NCBI GenBank assembly: GCA_928212115.1
Contig: CAKMRJ010005634.1
Span: 175,453,746-175,517,745, forward strand
Direction: 5' to 3'
From: Lactuca virosa
Lineage: Eukaryota > Streptophyta > Magnoliopsida > Asterales > Asteraceae
DNA length: 64,000 nt
A program made the translations under genes and the position numbers. Below are positions 33,800-44,409 of the stretch, piece by piece; the first letter of the stretch is position 1; each line of letters starts with the position of its first letter. The notes under the pieces were generated by a model. That model made no database searches. It saw nothing but the letters and a program-made list of their open reading frames with translations, and was not told the DNA's origin.

Positions 33800-34200
33800 A
33801 CTCTAAGTCTTACTTAGTTTTGTATTGCTTTGGATAGGTAAGTCACCTTTCTTGGAGTTCTCCATGCTGAAACGCTTCAACACCTTGTCCAAGTAGGTAC
33901 TTTGACTAAGTCATATTAGTCTTTTACTCATGTATCCCAATATACTTATCCCTAGAATATAGGCATCTTCTCCAAAGTCCTTCATAGCGAAACACTTCCC
34001 AAGCCAGGACTTAACCTCCTGCAAGGTTGGAATGTCGTTTCCTATGAGAAGTATGTCATCTACATACATTACCAGAAAGCTAACTATACTCCGACTAGCT
34101 TTGACATATACGCAGGACTCATCTTCGCTTCTCGAAAAACCAATCTTTGACTTTCTCATCAAAACAAAGATTTCATCTGCGAGATGCTTGTTTCAATCCA
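33800..34200 (-). pseudogene. Copia C reverse transcriptase, YVDD half
   Basis: Reads FLVMYVDDILLIGND (catalytic YVDD, about 34035-34070), then VKSWLGKCFAMKDFGEDAYILGI. Stops near 33910 and 34165 separate it from the neighbouring parts. Confidence 0.92.
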
Positions 34201-34202
34201 TA

Positions 34203-34720
34203 AATGGATTTCTCAAGCTTTCACACTCTATTAGGGTACTTTGCATTGACAAAAACCTCTGGCTGACACATGTAAACATCTTCAACCAACTTTCCATTAA
34301 GGAAAGCAGTTTTGACATCCATTTTCCATATTTCATAATTATAAAATGCAGCTATGGCTAACATTACCCTTATAGATTTAATCTTTACTACTGGTGAGAA
34401 GGTCTCATCATAGTCAACTCCCTGAGTTTGAGTGAAGCCCTTCGCAGCTAGTCGCGCCTTATATGTGTGTACTTTCCCATCCATGTCGGTCTTCTTCTTG
34501 AAGATCCATTTGCACCCGACTGTCTTGCGACCTGGTACATTGTCAACCAAGTTCCAAACTTGATTGTCATACATGGACTGATTCTCGTTGTCCATTGCCT
34601 CTTTCCATTTAGCAGACTCGGGGCCTGTCATGCCTTCCTTGTAGTTAGATGGTTCATCCAAGTTTACCAGTGTGCTATCACTGATAAACGTATCACCTTC
34701 AATAGTAATATGGAAGCCAT
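34203..34720 (-). pseudogene. Copia C reverse transcriptase, N-terminal half
   Basis: Reads WKEAMDNENQSMYDNQVW, KWIFKKKTDMDGKV, YKARLAAKGFTQTQGVDY and EIWKMDVKTAFLNGKL (first catalytic Asp), a clear RVT_2 domain. The frame breaks at about 34220 before YGLKQASR-like sequence. Confidence 0.92.
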
Positions 34721-34724
34721 AAAA

Positions 34725-34894
34725 CTAAGGTGCCATCCTAACTCGAGAGGAACGTCGAAGAGGTAATGACTTGTCAATAGGTTCAACAGGAGTTTCCTCC
34801 TCGGGTTGAGCACCAGTGTTTGAGGTTCCTTCATCACTTAACTCTTGAAGCTCTTCAAGGTCAATTTGCCTCCTACTGTCCTCTTGGCATATGA

Positions 34895-34943
<49 letters not shown>

Positions 34944-35117
34944 AAAAACCCCTCTCCTCGCAACGAAGAAAACATTGTCACTCGGTCTGTAGAAGAGATA
35001 TCCAAAGCATTTATGTGGGTAGCCGATGAAAATACATCGCTCACTATGAGGTTCGAGCTTGTCGTGAGTCTCTCGTCTTATGAAAGCCTCGCAACCCCAA
35101 ACCTTGACGTGATCCAA
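34725..35117 (-). pseudogene. Copia C integrase C-terminus and linker with Arg-Glu repeat
   Basis: Reads VWGCEAFIRRETHDKLEPHS and CIFIGYP (integrase C-terminal fold), then a long run of alternating Arg and Glu coded by a (GA)n microsatellite, then a linker ending PLRRSSRVR, which normally precedes RT. Family members have a short Glu-Arg-Glu here; the microsatellite appears to have grown from these codons. The frame stays open across it. Confidence 0.88.
34897..34942 (+). repeat. (TC)n microsatellite, about 23 units, inside coding sequence
   Basis: Perfect TC repeat on the plus strand ((GA)n on the coding strand), within the integrase-RT linker of copia C. Confidence 0.97.
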
Positions 35118-35135
35118 TGAGGGAACCTTCCCTGT

Positions 35136-35678
35136 CTACATCTCATGAGGTGTTTTGGCAAACTTCTTAGTAGTGACTAGATTAAGGATATGGGCGGCAG
35201 TCTCAAAGGCATACCCCCAGAATGAGATAGGTAACGAAGCTCGACTCATCATGGAATGAACAATGTCAAACAAGGTTCGATTGTGCCTCTCAGCCACACC
35301 ATGCAACTGTGGTGTCCTAGGTGGAGTCAACTGTGAAACAATTCCACATTCCTTAATATAGTCGTGAAACTCGATACTAAGATACTCTCCACCTCGATAG
35401 GATCGAAGGATCTTTATCTTCCTGCCCAATTGATTATCCACTTCCTTCTTAAACTCTTTGAACTTTTCAAAGGTTTCTGACTTATGCTTGATTAAGTAGA
35501 TGTAGCCATATCTGCTGTAATCATCAGTAAAAGTCACATAGAAGCGGTTATCATCCCTTGTAGCGGATCTGAAGGGTCCACACACATCGGTGTGTATGAG
35601 ATCCAACAGACCTTCACCCCTCTCACAAGTACCAGTGAAGGGTGACTTGGTCATCTTTCTAGCTAACAAGATTCGCAA
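35136..35678 (-). pseudogene. Copia C integrase core with altered catalytic motif
   Basis: Reads LLDLIHTDVCGPF (first Asp), VTFTDDYSRYGYIYLIKHKS, ILRSYRGGEYLS and GVAERHNRTL (Glu). The conserved RSDRGGEY reads RSYRGGEY, so the second catalytic Asp is Tyr. The frame is open through the core but shifted relative to the pre-integrase region. Confidence 0.93.
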
Positions 35679-36688
35679 GGGTCATCCGATTTCAAGTTAA
35701 ATGACTCCAAAACTCCATCCTTTTGGAGTTGGGCCATGCGCTTCTTGTTGACATGTCCAAGACGACAATGCCACAAGCATGCCTTGTCCAAACCATTGGA
35801 CGAATCAATATTTAACACATTATTTCCTAAGTTATCTACAACCATCACAGTTTCATATATACGATCACAAGGAAATGCTTTAAAATAAAATAAACCATTA
35901 TAGAAAGCATTAATAGAACCAATTTCATTATCAAATGAAAATCTAAAACCTTGTTTATACAAACCATGAAAGGAAATAACATTTCTCATCATATCTGACG
36001 AGTAACAACAATTATTCAAATCTAAATTTAACCCACTAGTAAGCAATAAAGAATAAACTCCAATCTTGGTCACAGGCGACACTTTCCTATTCCCCATAAT
36101 TAAGTTTATCTTCCCGTGCTCCACATCCCTACTTCCTTTTAGTCCCTGCAAATCAGAACAAATGTGTAATCCACAACCTGTATCAAGGACCCAAGAATTA
36201 GCATGCGATGAGTTATTAGATAGAATAGTGTAAATACCTACGAATGTGGGCTTTATCTTCCCATCCTTAATGTCCTGCAAGTATTTGGGGTAGGTTCGTT
36301 TCCAGTGCCATTTTTCATGACAATGGAAGCACTCTGCTTCCTTTTGATTGGTAGAGGGATTAGCAGAACCAGCTTTGGTCCCACTGGAAGAGGATCCATC
36401 AAGAGACTTTCCCTTGTGGCTCTTATAAGGAGCATTCCTCTTCTTCCCTTTCCCATGTCCAATTTTCAGAACAGGGGCAGCAGCAGTAGGAGTAGGTACA
36501 ACAACCTTTCCTTTCAAATTGATTTCTGCAGTTCTTAGTAGGCCTTGAAGCTTGCTCAGAGTGACTTTCTCTTTGTTCATTTGATAAGTCATTCTGAACT
36601 GATCATAACAAGGAGGCAATGAATGTAGGATGATGTCAATAGCCAACTCTTCATCGAAGTTCACATTCAACTTCACCAAGCGGTCCAC
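35663..36688 (-). pseudogene. Copia C gag end, zinc knuckle, protease and pre-integrase domain
   Basis: About 341 codons in one frame: UBN2-type Gag (DIILHSLPPCYDQFRMTYQM), a basic linker, zinc knuckle CFHCHEKWHWKRTY in which the final Cys is Tyr, protease active site WVLDTGCGLHIC (Asp present), and gag-pre-integrase WHCRLGHVNKKRM ending CESC. The knuckle change likely harms RNA binding. The frame ends by a shift into the integrase core. Confidence 0.93.
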
Positions 36689-36689
36689 A

Positions 36690-37084
36690 AATCTCTACAT
36701 CTTTTGCAAGTGGGCCGTGATGGACTCTCCATCCTTCATTTTGGTTGTGATCATGCAGGCAATGATCTCATACATTTATTTCCGAGCACTTTGATGATAC
36801 CTTTCCATCAAATCTTGGTGCATCTCGTAGAGCCAGAAGTCCTCATAGGACTTTTGAAGCTCAGTAGTCATGGTAGCAATCATAATGCACGACACCTTTG
36901 TCGCGTCCCTCTCATGAACCCTGTATTCCTCGATTTGTTCGGGAGTAGTAGTTTTTTCATCGATCTCCTTCATCTCTTTATCGAGGACATATTCTTTGTC
37001 CTCGTAGTGAAAGGCCATATGAATGTTTCTAATCCAATTGTTAAAGTTTGACCCATCGAAGATAGTTCTCCCAACCAAGTTCAT
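36690..37084 (-). pseudogene. Copia C gag, N-terminal part
   Basis: ATG at 37084 (MNLVGRTIFDGSNFNNWIRN) with the copia Gag start, then EYVLDKEMKEIDE and MTTELQKSYEDF. Stops near 36776 and 36700 interrupt it before the next block. The start is chosen because homology begins right at this Met and leader sequence precedes it. Confidence 0.9.
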
Positions 37085-38585
37085 GAGGGAGAATGAGCTA
37101 GAAGGGTTAGATGTTTGGGATAGACAGCTGAAAAGAAAAAGAACGAGTTTAGATTAGATAAGAATCCTTAATATAACACCCAAATGAAATACTAAGGCTA
37201 GGACCCAACACAATATTTTACAATTCGGAGGAGGGATGCCGTTATCCAATTTCAAAATATTTAAAGGTAGGTAAATGACGATTTACCAATTTCCACCATG
37301 AAAAACGAAATTGATTTTTAAGTTTTAAATTGGATTGAAATTCCTAGATTCTTTTGAGATTCATTGAACTTTTCAATGGCATGTTTAAATCTCGATTATG
37401 CCCTTCAAGTTTTTGACTGGGATGCCGAGGATCACAAACAAGGTGTGAATAACCATGTAAATGTGCTTGATACTCTTAATGTTACAAATCATCTAATCAA
37501 TGTGTCGGTTAACCACACACGCTCGATTGATCTATGATTAACATCAAGCTACCCTTTGCCACCCTTGCTAGTCCCAAATTAGTGTGTCGGTTAACCACAC
37601 ACGCTCCATTAACGACTTAGCAAGGTGCAAAGTGCAATTTCATGGAATAACACCATTTTCATATTTTTCCTAAAGTAACTAAGATTGGGAATTTAATAAA
37701 AACATGTAGTTACTTATATAATTATCATTATACTTATAACGAGAATTAATGTCCTATCCTACCCATTCGCCTAACGATCCTCCACCAGTCAAGGAAGCGG
37801 TGGGTGAGAGTGGACACCTATTAAACCACCATTTTATAGGCAGTAACCTTATACCCCCCTTATAGACCGGCTTCATTAATGAGGCCTACTAACGGTAAGA
37901 CTGTCTTCTCTTATACATATATATATTATTAAACTTATAATATTATAATAGTATAAGGGTTGAATTTTAAACTTTTAAAATTCTAAGGTTTGGAATTAAA
38001 TGTTTCATAAGTGAGACTTTACAAATTCCACAACTTGAGGGTAAGTTTTGTAACTCTTCAAAACTTTTGGTTTCCATAACTTATGAAAACTTATGAGTTT
38101 TAATGTTCATGAATGAGACTTTTCATATAACTTGAGGACAAGTTACAAAACTCACTTCAAGAACAATTTAGATCAATTTTAACTAACAACATTATCATAT
38201 AATCTACCATTGATCTAATCTAACTCATATAGCAAGGCAATTCATATCAAATAATACAAATCCTTATCTTATTATCTTAAAATTTGACAATTGTACTTTA
38301 ATTGGATGAGGATCATCATTACCAAATCAGAAAATACGATTTTTATGATACAAAACAGTTTGTGGTAATGATCCTAATCCAATTCTGGCCAAAAACTCGA
38401 AATTCTGCAAACAGAAGCCTCTACTCGACGAGTACATGAACTGGACTCGTCGAGTAGCCCTTTTAGTGAGTGAACTCGTTGAGTCAGATCATTGGACTCG
38501 GCGAGTTCATCAGTCAGAGGCCAGAAAATCGATTTTTTCAGCTTTGAAAAATAACCAAGCATCAAATATAATAGAAAACAATCAT
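37085..38585 (-). other. Copia C leader, about 1.5 kb
   Basis: No coding signal. It has two copies of TGTGTCGGTTAACCACACACG (about 37501 and 37582), which can fold around GGTTAACC, a short TA-rich stretch near 37915, and a block of CTCGNCGAG palindromes at 38420-38512. Confidence 0.75.
38420..38512 (+). repeat. CTCGNCGAG palindrome cluster in the copia C leader
   Basis: Two perfect palindromes (ACTCGACGAGT, ACTCGTCGAGT) and two degenerate ones (ACTCGTTGAGT, ACTCGGCGAGT). The same motif fills gypsy-type LTRs S1 and the LTR at 61937. Confidence 0.93.
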
Positions 38586-38600
38586 AGGCTCTGATACCAC
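38586..38600 (-). other. Copia C primer binding site
   Basis: Minus strand GTGGTATCAGAGCC directly abutting the 5' LTR; complement of initiator Met tRNA. Confidence 0.93.
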
Positions 38601-39333
38601 TGTTGAGTTTTAAGTACTATAACACTCTTATAGTGCACATGCAACCCTAGATGCTTTGGATCTAAGGTTTCTCTAATTATACATGCAATTTTATTTTTCC
38701 AAAGCATACATCCTAACTAGCATACAATAGAGGATATACAACATAAAAACAAAGTTAGATGAATACCTCTTGATGTAGTTTGTAGTTCTTGGCCTTAGAA
38801 AGCTTTAACACCTCAAGTGTGATGCCTCTAATGTGTCACAAACACCAAATGCAAGAGGAGGCTTGAGAGAGTAGGCTAGTTAGCTCAAAATCGGTTATCA
38901 CTCTCTTACAATGAATGGGCAACCGATTTTAGGGCTATGGGGTTGCTTTTATAGTGTGACAAAGGCTAGGGTTTCATCAATGCAAACCCTAATGCACCAT
39001 GACCCTTCATATTTATTAGGCTCCATGGGTTAAACCTCCATGGACTATCATATTGGTTTAGCCCATCCTAATCAACCATGAATCATTGACCCACACTATA
39101 AGAATCATTGATTTACTTAACCAGTCCCCGTATATTTAATCAGTCTCTTTTGATCACTAAATTAATTCCAAATTAATTCTTGATCAATACTAGTTAAATA
39201 ATATGATTTCTCAATTAATATATTATACTTATAATATATTAATAAATCACAAATAACCTCTTTATCAAAAGTCCATACTATCGGGTCAAGTACATACCAG
39301 TTATAGTTATGGGCTTAGACACCAAATCCAACA
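38601..39333 (-). repeat. 5' LTR of copia C
   Basis: 733 bp, TGTTGAGTTT to AAATCCAACA, closely similar to the other LTR apart from one deletion of about 45 bases and scattered changes. Confidence 0.94.
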
Positions 39334-39338
39334 AGACT

Positions 39339-40199
39339 TGCATGCTAGTACTGATCATCAATGATAGGATGGCCTGATTAGGTTATGCTTGGTTTTGATA
39401 TTTGATGCTCGAATGTTGCTTGCTTTGTGCTTTTAGGAGTTCTAACTAGTTTCAGCTAACCAGTAAATGAATATGCTAAGTTACATATTATGGGAACTAA
39501 ATAATTTTAGAGGGTTAGGTTTTAACTCTATTGCACAACTCTTGTTTGAGTCAAAACGCTGTATTGTGAGACCTCTTAATTGAAGAATTATCTAGTTTTA
39601 GTGATGTGTATGTGTATTCGTGAGCTAGTTAGAGGAAGTTAGCTGGAGTTCCTTTTGCGGATGATGGCGGAGAGTGGTATGGAGTTTGCCCAAGGAAAAC
39701 CTAGGATGAGATCTAGTGTTGGGAGCCTTATCTGTGAGGGAAGATTGTATGGATGTAGAGTAACTTGGTTGAGTCAAAGCAATTCTTGAGGAAAGTACGG
39801 ATAGATGTGGAAGGTAGTATGGGCCTGTACTACTGGAAGTAGAGGATTCGTAATAGATTCAAGGAGAGTTACGATAAAATCAAGGAGCTTTTAGAGTTGT
39901 GATTCCCCCGATATGTATTTCTATGTGTATGTTCTGATGGTTGATATGGTCTATTTTCAGTATCGTGGTATTGCGGGTCAGATTTGTTGGCAGTTCTGGT
40001 GCCAATGAGGGTCCAGGATCTGGAGTTAGGCAGCTCAATGAGTAGACTAGGGAGTTTTTCTCCTCAAAGATTACTCGTTTAATTCTTGATCAAACTCTTG
40101 TGATATTTGGCTCGGTCAATTAGGGTATCTTGGAGGTTTTGGATGAGCGGTTGAGTTCATTTCGTTCTGAGATGATTGCCTAGCAGGAGCACGATCTTT
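39339..40199 (+). other. B leader and start of gag, degenerate
   Basis: Continuation of the B leader after copia C. From about 39970 a decayed gag N-terminus can be followed in pieces, but stops are too many to place the start codon. Confidence 0.55.
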
Positions 40200-41010
40200 A
40201 ACTTTCAGGGAGTTCCGGGCATGTGGGGCTCTGGATTATCGTGGGGTGAAGGACCTCATTGCAAGCAGGCGGTGGTTAGCAGATGTTGTTAACGCTTTCC
40301 GCACCAGTCGTTGTCCCGAGGGGGACAAGGTCAGACTAGATTCCTGCCTATTGAAGGACAGGGCACGAGACTGATGGGAGGAGGTTGGTCGTGCAGTGGG
40401 TGATGATGTTGCTGATGGGATGACGTGGGATGATTTTTCGACCAGGTTCGCGCTGAGTTTGCCACGATTATTGAGGTGCAGCAGCTGGCGCGAGAGTTCC
40501 AGGACCTCCACCAGACTACTGAAACAATGGTCGAGATCACTGTGATGTTCAGGGAGAGGGAACTTCTGGTTCTGCAGTATATGGCAGACGAGGAGATGAA
40601 GAAGGTCCGTTATCATGAGATGCTGAGGAGCAACATTCAACAGTTTGTGAGCAGATCAAGTTGCAAGACGCTGGAGGATATGATCGCTCAGGCCAGGGAA
40701 AGGGAGATTGACCTGGAGATGGAGAGGAAGAGGAAGCCAGATGAGGTTCAGACATCAGGTGGTTTGGGTAAGAGGCCCAAGGTATCAGATTCTAGATCGA
40801 GGGGACATCAGGGCCATAGCCGTTGTGGAAAGTGTGGCAGGACGTACAAGGGACCGTGCAGGAGTGGTGGTGGTTCTGGCTGCTTCATGTGTGATCGAAC
40901 GGGTCATTATAGCAGGGACTGTACTGCTACCATAACCTAGGGATCAGACCTAATTTGCTTTCAATGCAATCAGAGGGGCCACTAGATGGCCCAATGTCCG
41001 AGTTTGGCTG
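40200..41010 (+). pseudogene. B gag core and zinc knuckles
   Basis: Reads FRACGALDYRGVKD, then the Retrotrans_gag core (TWDDFSTRFRAEF about 40422-40460; QLAREFQDLHQTTETMVE from 40482), a Lys/Arg-rich linker, and CCHC knuckles: CFMCDRTGHYSRDC (about 40880-40921) is intact, and CFQCNQRGH with MAQC (about 40960-41000) has a stop after His. The longest frame is 40476-40940. Frameshifts lie near 40380 and 40475. Confidence 0.88.
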
Positions 41011-41224
41011 CAACAGGACCGGTGTCATCATGCGCTCCTGCGACTCTTTGGATTACCGACGGCCGCCAGGGCCGGTCAGATGCGCATGCGGCGAAGAGCA
41101 GGGCTTTCCAGCTGACGACATAGGAGGCACGTGCAACTCCCAATGTGGTGATGGGTATGTATATTCTCCATATCTCTTTATTTATATTGAATTGTTTGCT
41201 TATGTGTATATGTTTTATTTTAGG

Positions 41225-41520
41225 ATCGTTCTTTGTGAATGATATCTCTGCTTTAGTGTTGTTTGATCCGGGGGCTACCTGATCCTTTGTATCACTTGCG
41301 CTTAGCAAGAGATTTGTTGGAGCACTGGGGGAGCTGGATTTCCCTCTTGATGTTGAGACTGCTGATGATAGAATGATTTGGGTTACGAGGGTTCATCGGG
41401 ATTGTACCCTTCAGTTATTCAGCAAGCAGTGTCTGGTTGATCTGGTTCCCATTTCTCTGCGTGGGAACAAGGTTATCGTAGGCATGGACTGGATGAGCCC
41501 AATGGAGCAGTGATCGATTG
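41225..41520 (+). pseudogene. B protease
   Basis: Reads SFFVNDISALVLFDPGAT, a stop, then SFVSLALSKRF and VIVGMDWMSPNG. The active-site loop is D-P-G-A instead of D-S/T-G-A and is followed by a stop at about 41279, so it is inactive. Continues in frame with the RT polyprotein after a shift near 41500. Confidence 0.85.
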
Positions 41521-42463
41521 TGAGCAGCAGTTAGTTCGGGTTCAGACCCCAAGTGGGGGAGAGTTGGTGATTCAGGGTGAGAGACCGCAGCGTCGGCCGA
41601 TTATGTGTTCTGCAGCAAGGTCCAGACGCTATCTTCACCAGGGTTGCTTGGGTTTTTTCGTCTATGTCTTAGATACCCGGGATAAGGGTAAGGCGACCGT
41701 GGATGATGTGCCAATTGTGCGGGAGTATTCGGATGTGTTCCCTGAGGATTTTCCTGGGTTACCTCCGGAGAGGCAGGTGGAGTTCAGGATTGAGTTGGTT
41801 CTAGGTGTGGATTTTATAGCCAAAGCACCGTATCGGTTGGCTCCACCCGATATGCAGGAGTTGTCTACACAGTTACAGGAGCTGTTAGACAAGGGATATA
41901 TTAGACCGAGCAGTTCGCCTTGGGGAGCACCGATTCTGTTTGTGAAGAAGAAGGACGGGTCTCATCGTATGTGTATTGACTATCGGGAGTTGAATAAGGT
42001 ATCAGTGAAGAACCGTTATCCTCTCCCGAGGATTGATGATCTTTTCGACCAACTTCAGAGTGCATCTTGGTCCTCCAAGATTGATTTGCGATCGGGCTAT
42101 CATCAGATGCGGGTCCAGGATGAGGATGTGCAGAAGACAGCTTTTCGGACTCGATATGGTCATTATGAGTTCGTGGGGATGCCTTTTGGGCTCACTAATG
42201 CTCCGGCCGCGTTCATGGATCTCATGAACCGCGTGTGCAAACCGATGTTGGATCGGTCTTTGATAATATTTATTGATGACATATTGGTTTATTCCAAGAC
42301 TCAGGAGCGGGATGAAGAGCACTTAAGGGAAGTGCTGGAGACGTTGAGGAGGGAGATACTTTTTGTAAAGTTCTCCAAGTGCGAGTTCTGGTTGCACGAG
42401 GTGCAGTTTCTGGGGCACCTTGTCAACCAGAAGGGTATTTTGGTCGATCCGGCCAAGGTCTAG
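41510..42463 (+). pseudogene. B reverse transcriptase
   Basis: About 317 open codons: PR-RT linker (EYSDVFPEDFPGLPPERQVE), fingers (IRPSSSPWGAPILFVKKKDG), palm (SKIDLRSGYHQM; GMPFGLTNAPAAF; FIIDD-type FIDDILVYS at about 42268-42294) and thumb (KCEFWLHEVQFLGHLV). All catalytic aspartates are visible. It ends at TAG 42461-42463, a nonsense change in the connection (PAKV-stop-AVMQW). It is the best-preserved gene in element B. Confidence 0.94.
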
Positions 42464-43144
42464 GCCGTGATGCAGTGGGAGGTTCCGAGGTCTCCCTCTG
42501 ATATTCGGAGTTTTCTTGGTCTGGCTGGTTATTATCGAAGATTCATCCAGGATTTCTCCAAGATCGTTGTTCCATTGACCCGACTGACGAAGAAGTCGGT
42601 GACATTTCGTTGGGGGCCTGAGCAGCAGGCAACTTTTTAGACTCTTAGACAGCGATTGTGTGAGGCGCCAATTCTGACCCTGCCTGAGGGTGTTGATGAC
42701 TTTGTGGTTTATTGTGATGATTCGATCACAGGTTTGGGGGCAGTGTTGATGCAGCGGGTTCGTGTGATCGCTTACGCTTCGAGGCAGCTAAAGCCTCATG
42801 AGGCGAACTATCCAACACAAGATTTAGAGTTGGGGGCCATGGATCAGCCAAATCTGAACATGAGGCAACATCGATGGTTGGACGTGGTGAAGTATTATGA
42901 TTGTGAGATCCTTTATCACCCGGGGAAGGCCAATATGGTGGCCGATGCTCTCATCCGCAAGGAGGTCGCGGCTCCGATCAGGGATATATGTTTGAGGATG
43001 ACCGTGATTACTGCATTGTTGGAGCGAATTCGTGAGGCTCAGGCCGAGGCTATGAAGGAAGAGCACCGGAAGAGTGAGCGCATTGTGGGTCAGGTGGCTT
43101 CCTTCGATTATGATAGTCGTGGATTGTTGACTCTGCATCGATGA
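42464..43144 (+). pseudogene. B RT connection and RNase H with internal deletion
   Basis: Reads IRSFLGLAGYYRRFIQDFSK, TRLTKKSVTFRWGPE, then VVYCDDSITGLGAVLMQ (RNase H start), VIAYASRQLKPHEANYP and DLELGAM. This jumps straight to DQPNLNMRQHRWLD; about 30 codons that should hold the TDHKSL motif are missing. The end YHPGKANMVADAL is present. A stop occurs at about 42639. Confidence 0.9.
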
Positions 43145-44000
43145 GTTTGGGTTCCTTATTGGCGGTGTACGCCAAAATCTGATGGAGGAGGCCCACAAGT
43201 CGAGGTTCTCCATCCATCCCGGAGTGATGAAGCTGTATAGGGTTCTTCGTCTGGATTATTGGTGGCCCTGCATGAAACAGGATGTGGCTTGGTACGTGGA
43301 GTGGTGCTTGACTTGCAGGAAAGTGAAGGCCGAGCATCAGCGAAATTTTATCACAACGCTTCCCATTACTATGCGCGGAGTGGATTCGATTTGGGTCATC
43401 GTGGATCGGTTGACCAAGAGCGTGCATTTCATTCCGATTCAGGAGAGTATTTTTTCGCAGAGAAGTTAGCCGAGATTTATATTCAGGACGTGGTGACACG
43501 TCATGGGGTGCCAGTATCAGTTGTTTCGAAAGGGATTTTCATTTTACTTCCAGATTTTGGAAGAGATTTCATGACGAGTTGGGAACTCGTCTTCATTTCA
43601 CTACAACATTTCATCCGCAGACCAATGGTCAAAGTGAGCGGACTATTCAGACTCTTGAGGATATGTTGCGTGCATTCGTGTTGGATTATGGTGGGAGTTT
43701 GGATACTTATATTCCGTTAGCGGAATTTTTGTATAACAAAAGTTATCAAATAAGTATCCATTGACCTCCATTCGAGATGCTCTACGGTAGGAAATGAAGG
43801 ACTCCGATTTGTTGGGGCAAGGTCGGACAGCGGGTTATGGGGAGTACTGAAGTGGTACTGAAGACCATTGGGCAGATTCAGCAGGTTCGGAGCAGGCTCC
43901 ATGATATAAGAGTTATGTCGATAGGCGCCGTTCAGACTTAGAGTTATAAGTGGGAGATATGGTTCTCCTGAAGGTGTCACCTTGGAAAGGTGTCATCCGA
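43145..44000 (+). pseudogene. B integrase with deleted first catalytic Asp
   Basis: Zinc-binding part reads AHKSRFSIHPG and VEWCLTCRKVKAEHQ (HHCC). The next residues are NFITTLPITMRGVDSIWVIV: the segment holding the usual W-K-W-E...M-D-F is deleted, taking the first catalytic Asp. Later blocks TRHGVPVSVVS, TTFHPQTNGQSERTIQTLED and LAEFLYNKSY follow in shifted frames, and a stop interrupts IH-PPFEMLYG near 43762. Confidence 0.9.
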
Positions 44001-44392
44001 TTCCAAAAGCGGGGCAAGCTGGGTCCCAGATATATTGGTCCCTTCAAGGTTTTGGCTCGGGTGGGCTGGGTTGCGTATCGGTTAGATCTTCCAGCAAAGC
44101 TGAGTCAGATTCATAGTACTTTCCATGTATATCAGCTGCGCAAGTGTTTACTGGATGATTCTGCAGTGGTTCCATTGGAGGATATTCAGGTGGATGACCG
44201 CATGAATTATATTGAGAGACCGGTGGCGATTTTGGATCGAAGACGAAAGCCTTGAGGAACAAGGTACTGGAGCTGGTGAAGGTACAGTGGCAGCACCGCA
44301 AGGGGTCGGAGTGGACTTGGGAGCCCGAGGATGAGATGAGGGAGCACTACCTGGAGTTATTTGAGTCAACGGACTTCAAGGACAAAGTCTGA
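43950..44392 (+). pseudogene. B integrase C-terminus and chromodomain
   Basis: Reads GDMVLLKVSPWKGVIRF, RYIGPFKVLARVG (GPF module), HSTFHVYQLRKCL, then, after a frameshift near 44255, VLELVKVQWQHRKGSEWTWE, the chromodomain-like end, closing at TGA 44390-44392. Such C-terminal chromodomains target chromovirus integration to heterochromatin in the family. Confidence 0.9.
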
Positions 44393-44396
44393 TTCA

Positions 44397-44409
44397 AGTG
44401 AGGGAGAAT
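44397..44409 (+). other. B polypurine tract
   Basis: AAGTGAGGGAGAA directly before the 3' LTR start TGTAACGCTCG. Confidence 0.82.

Larger units (their letters stand above)
31424..39333 (-). mobile_element. Complete Ty1/copia element C in the leader of B
   Basis: LTRs at 31424-32202 (3' on the minus strand) and 38601-39333 (5'), perfect TSD AGACT (31419-31423 and 39334-39338). Internal order on the minus strand: primer site, long leader, Gag, zinc knuckle, protease, integrase, RT, RNase H, the copia order. The polyprotein is broken by stops and frameshifts. Confidence 0.95.

Noticed and set aside
36253..36538. Small frames on both strands over copia C gag
   Set aside because: Shadows of the Gag-protease frame.
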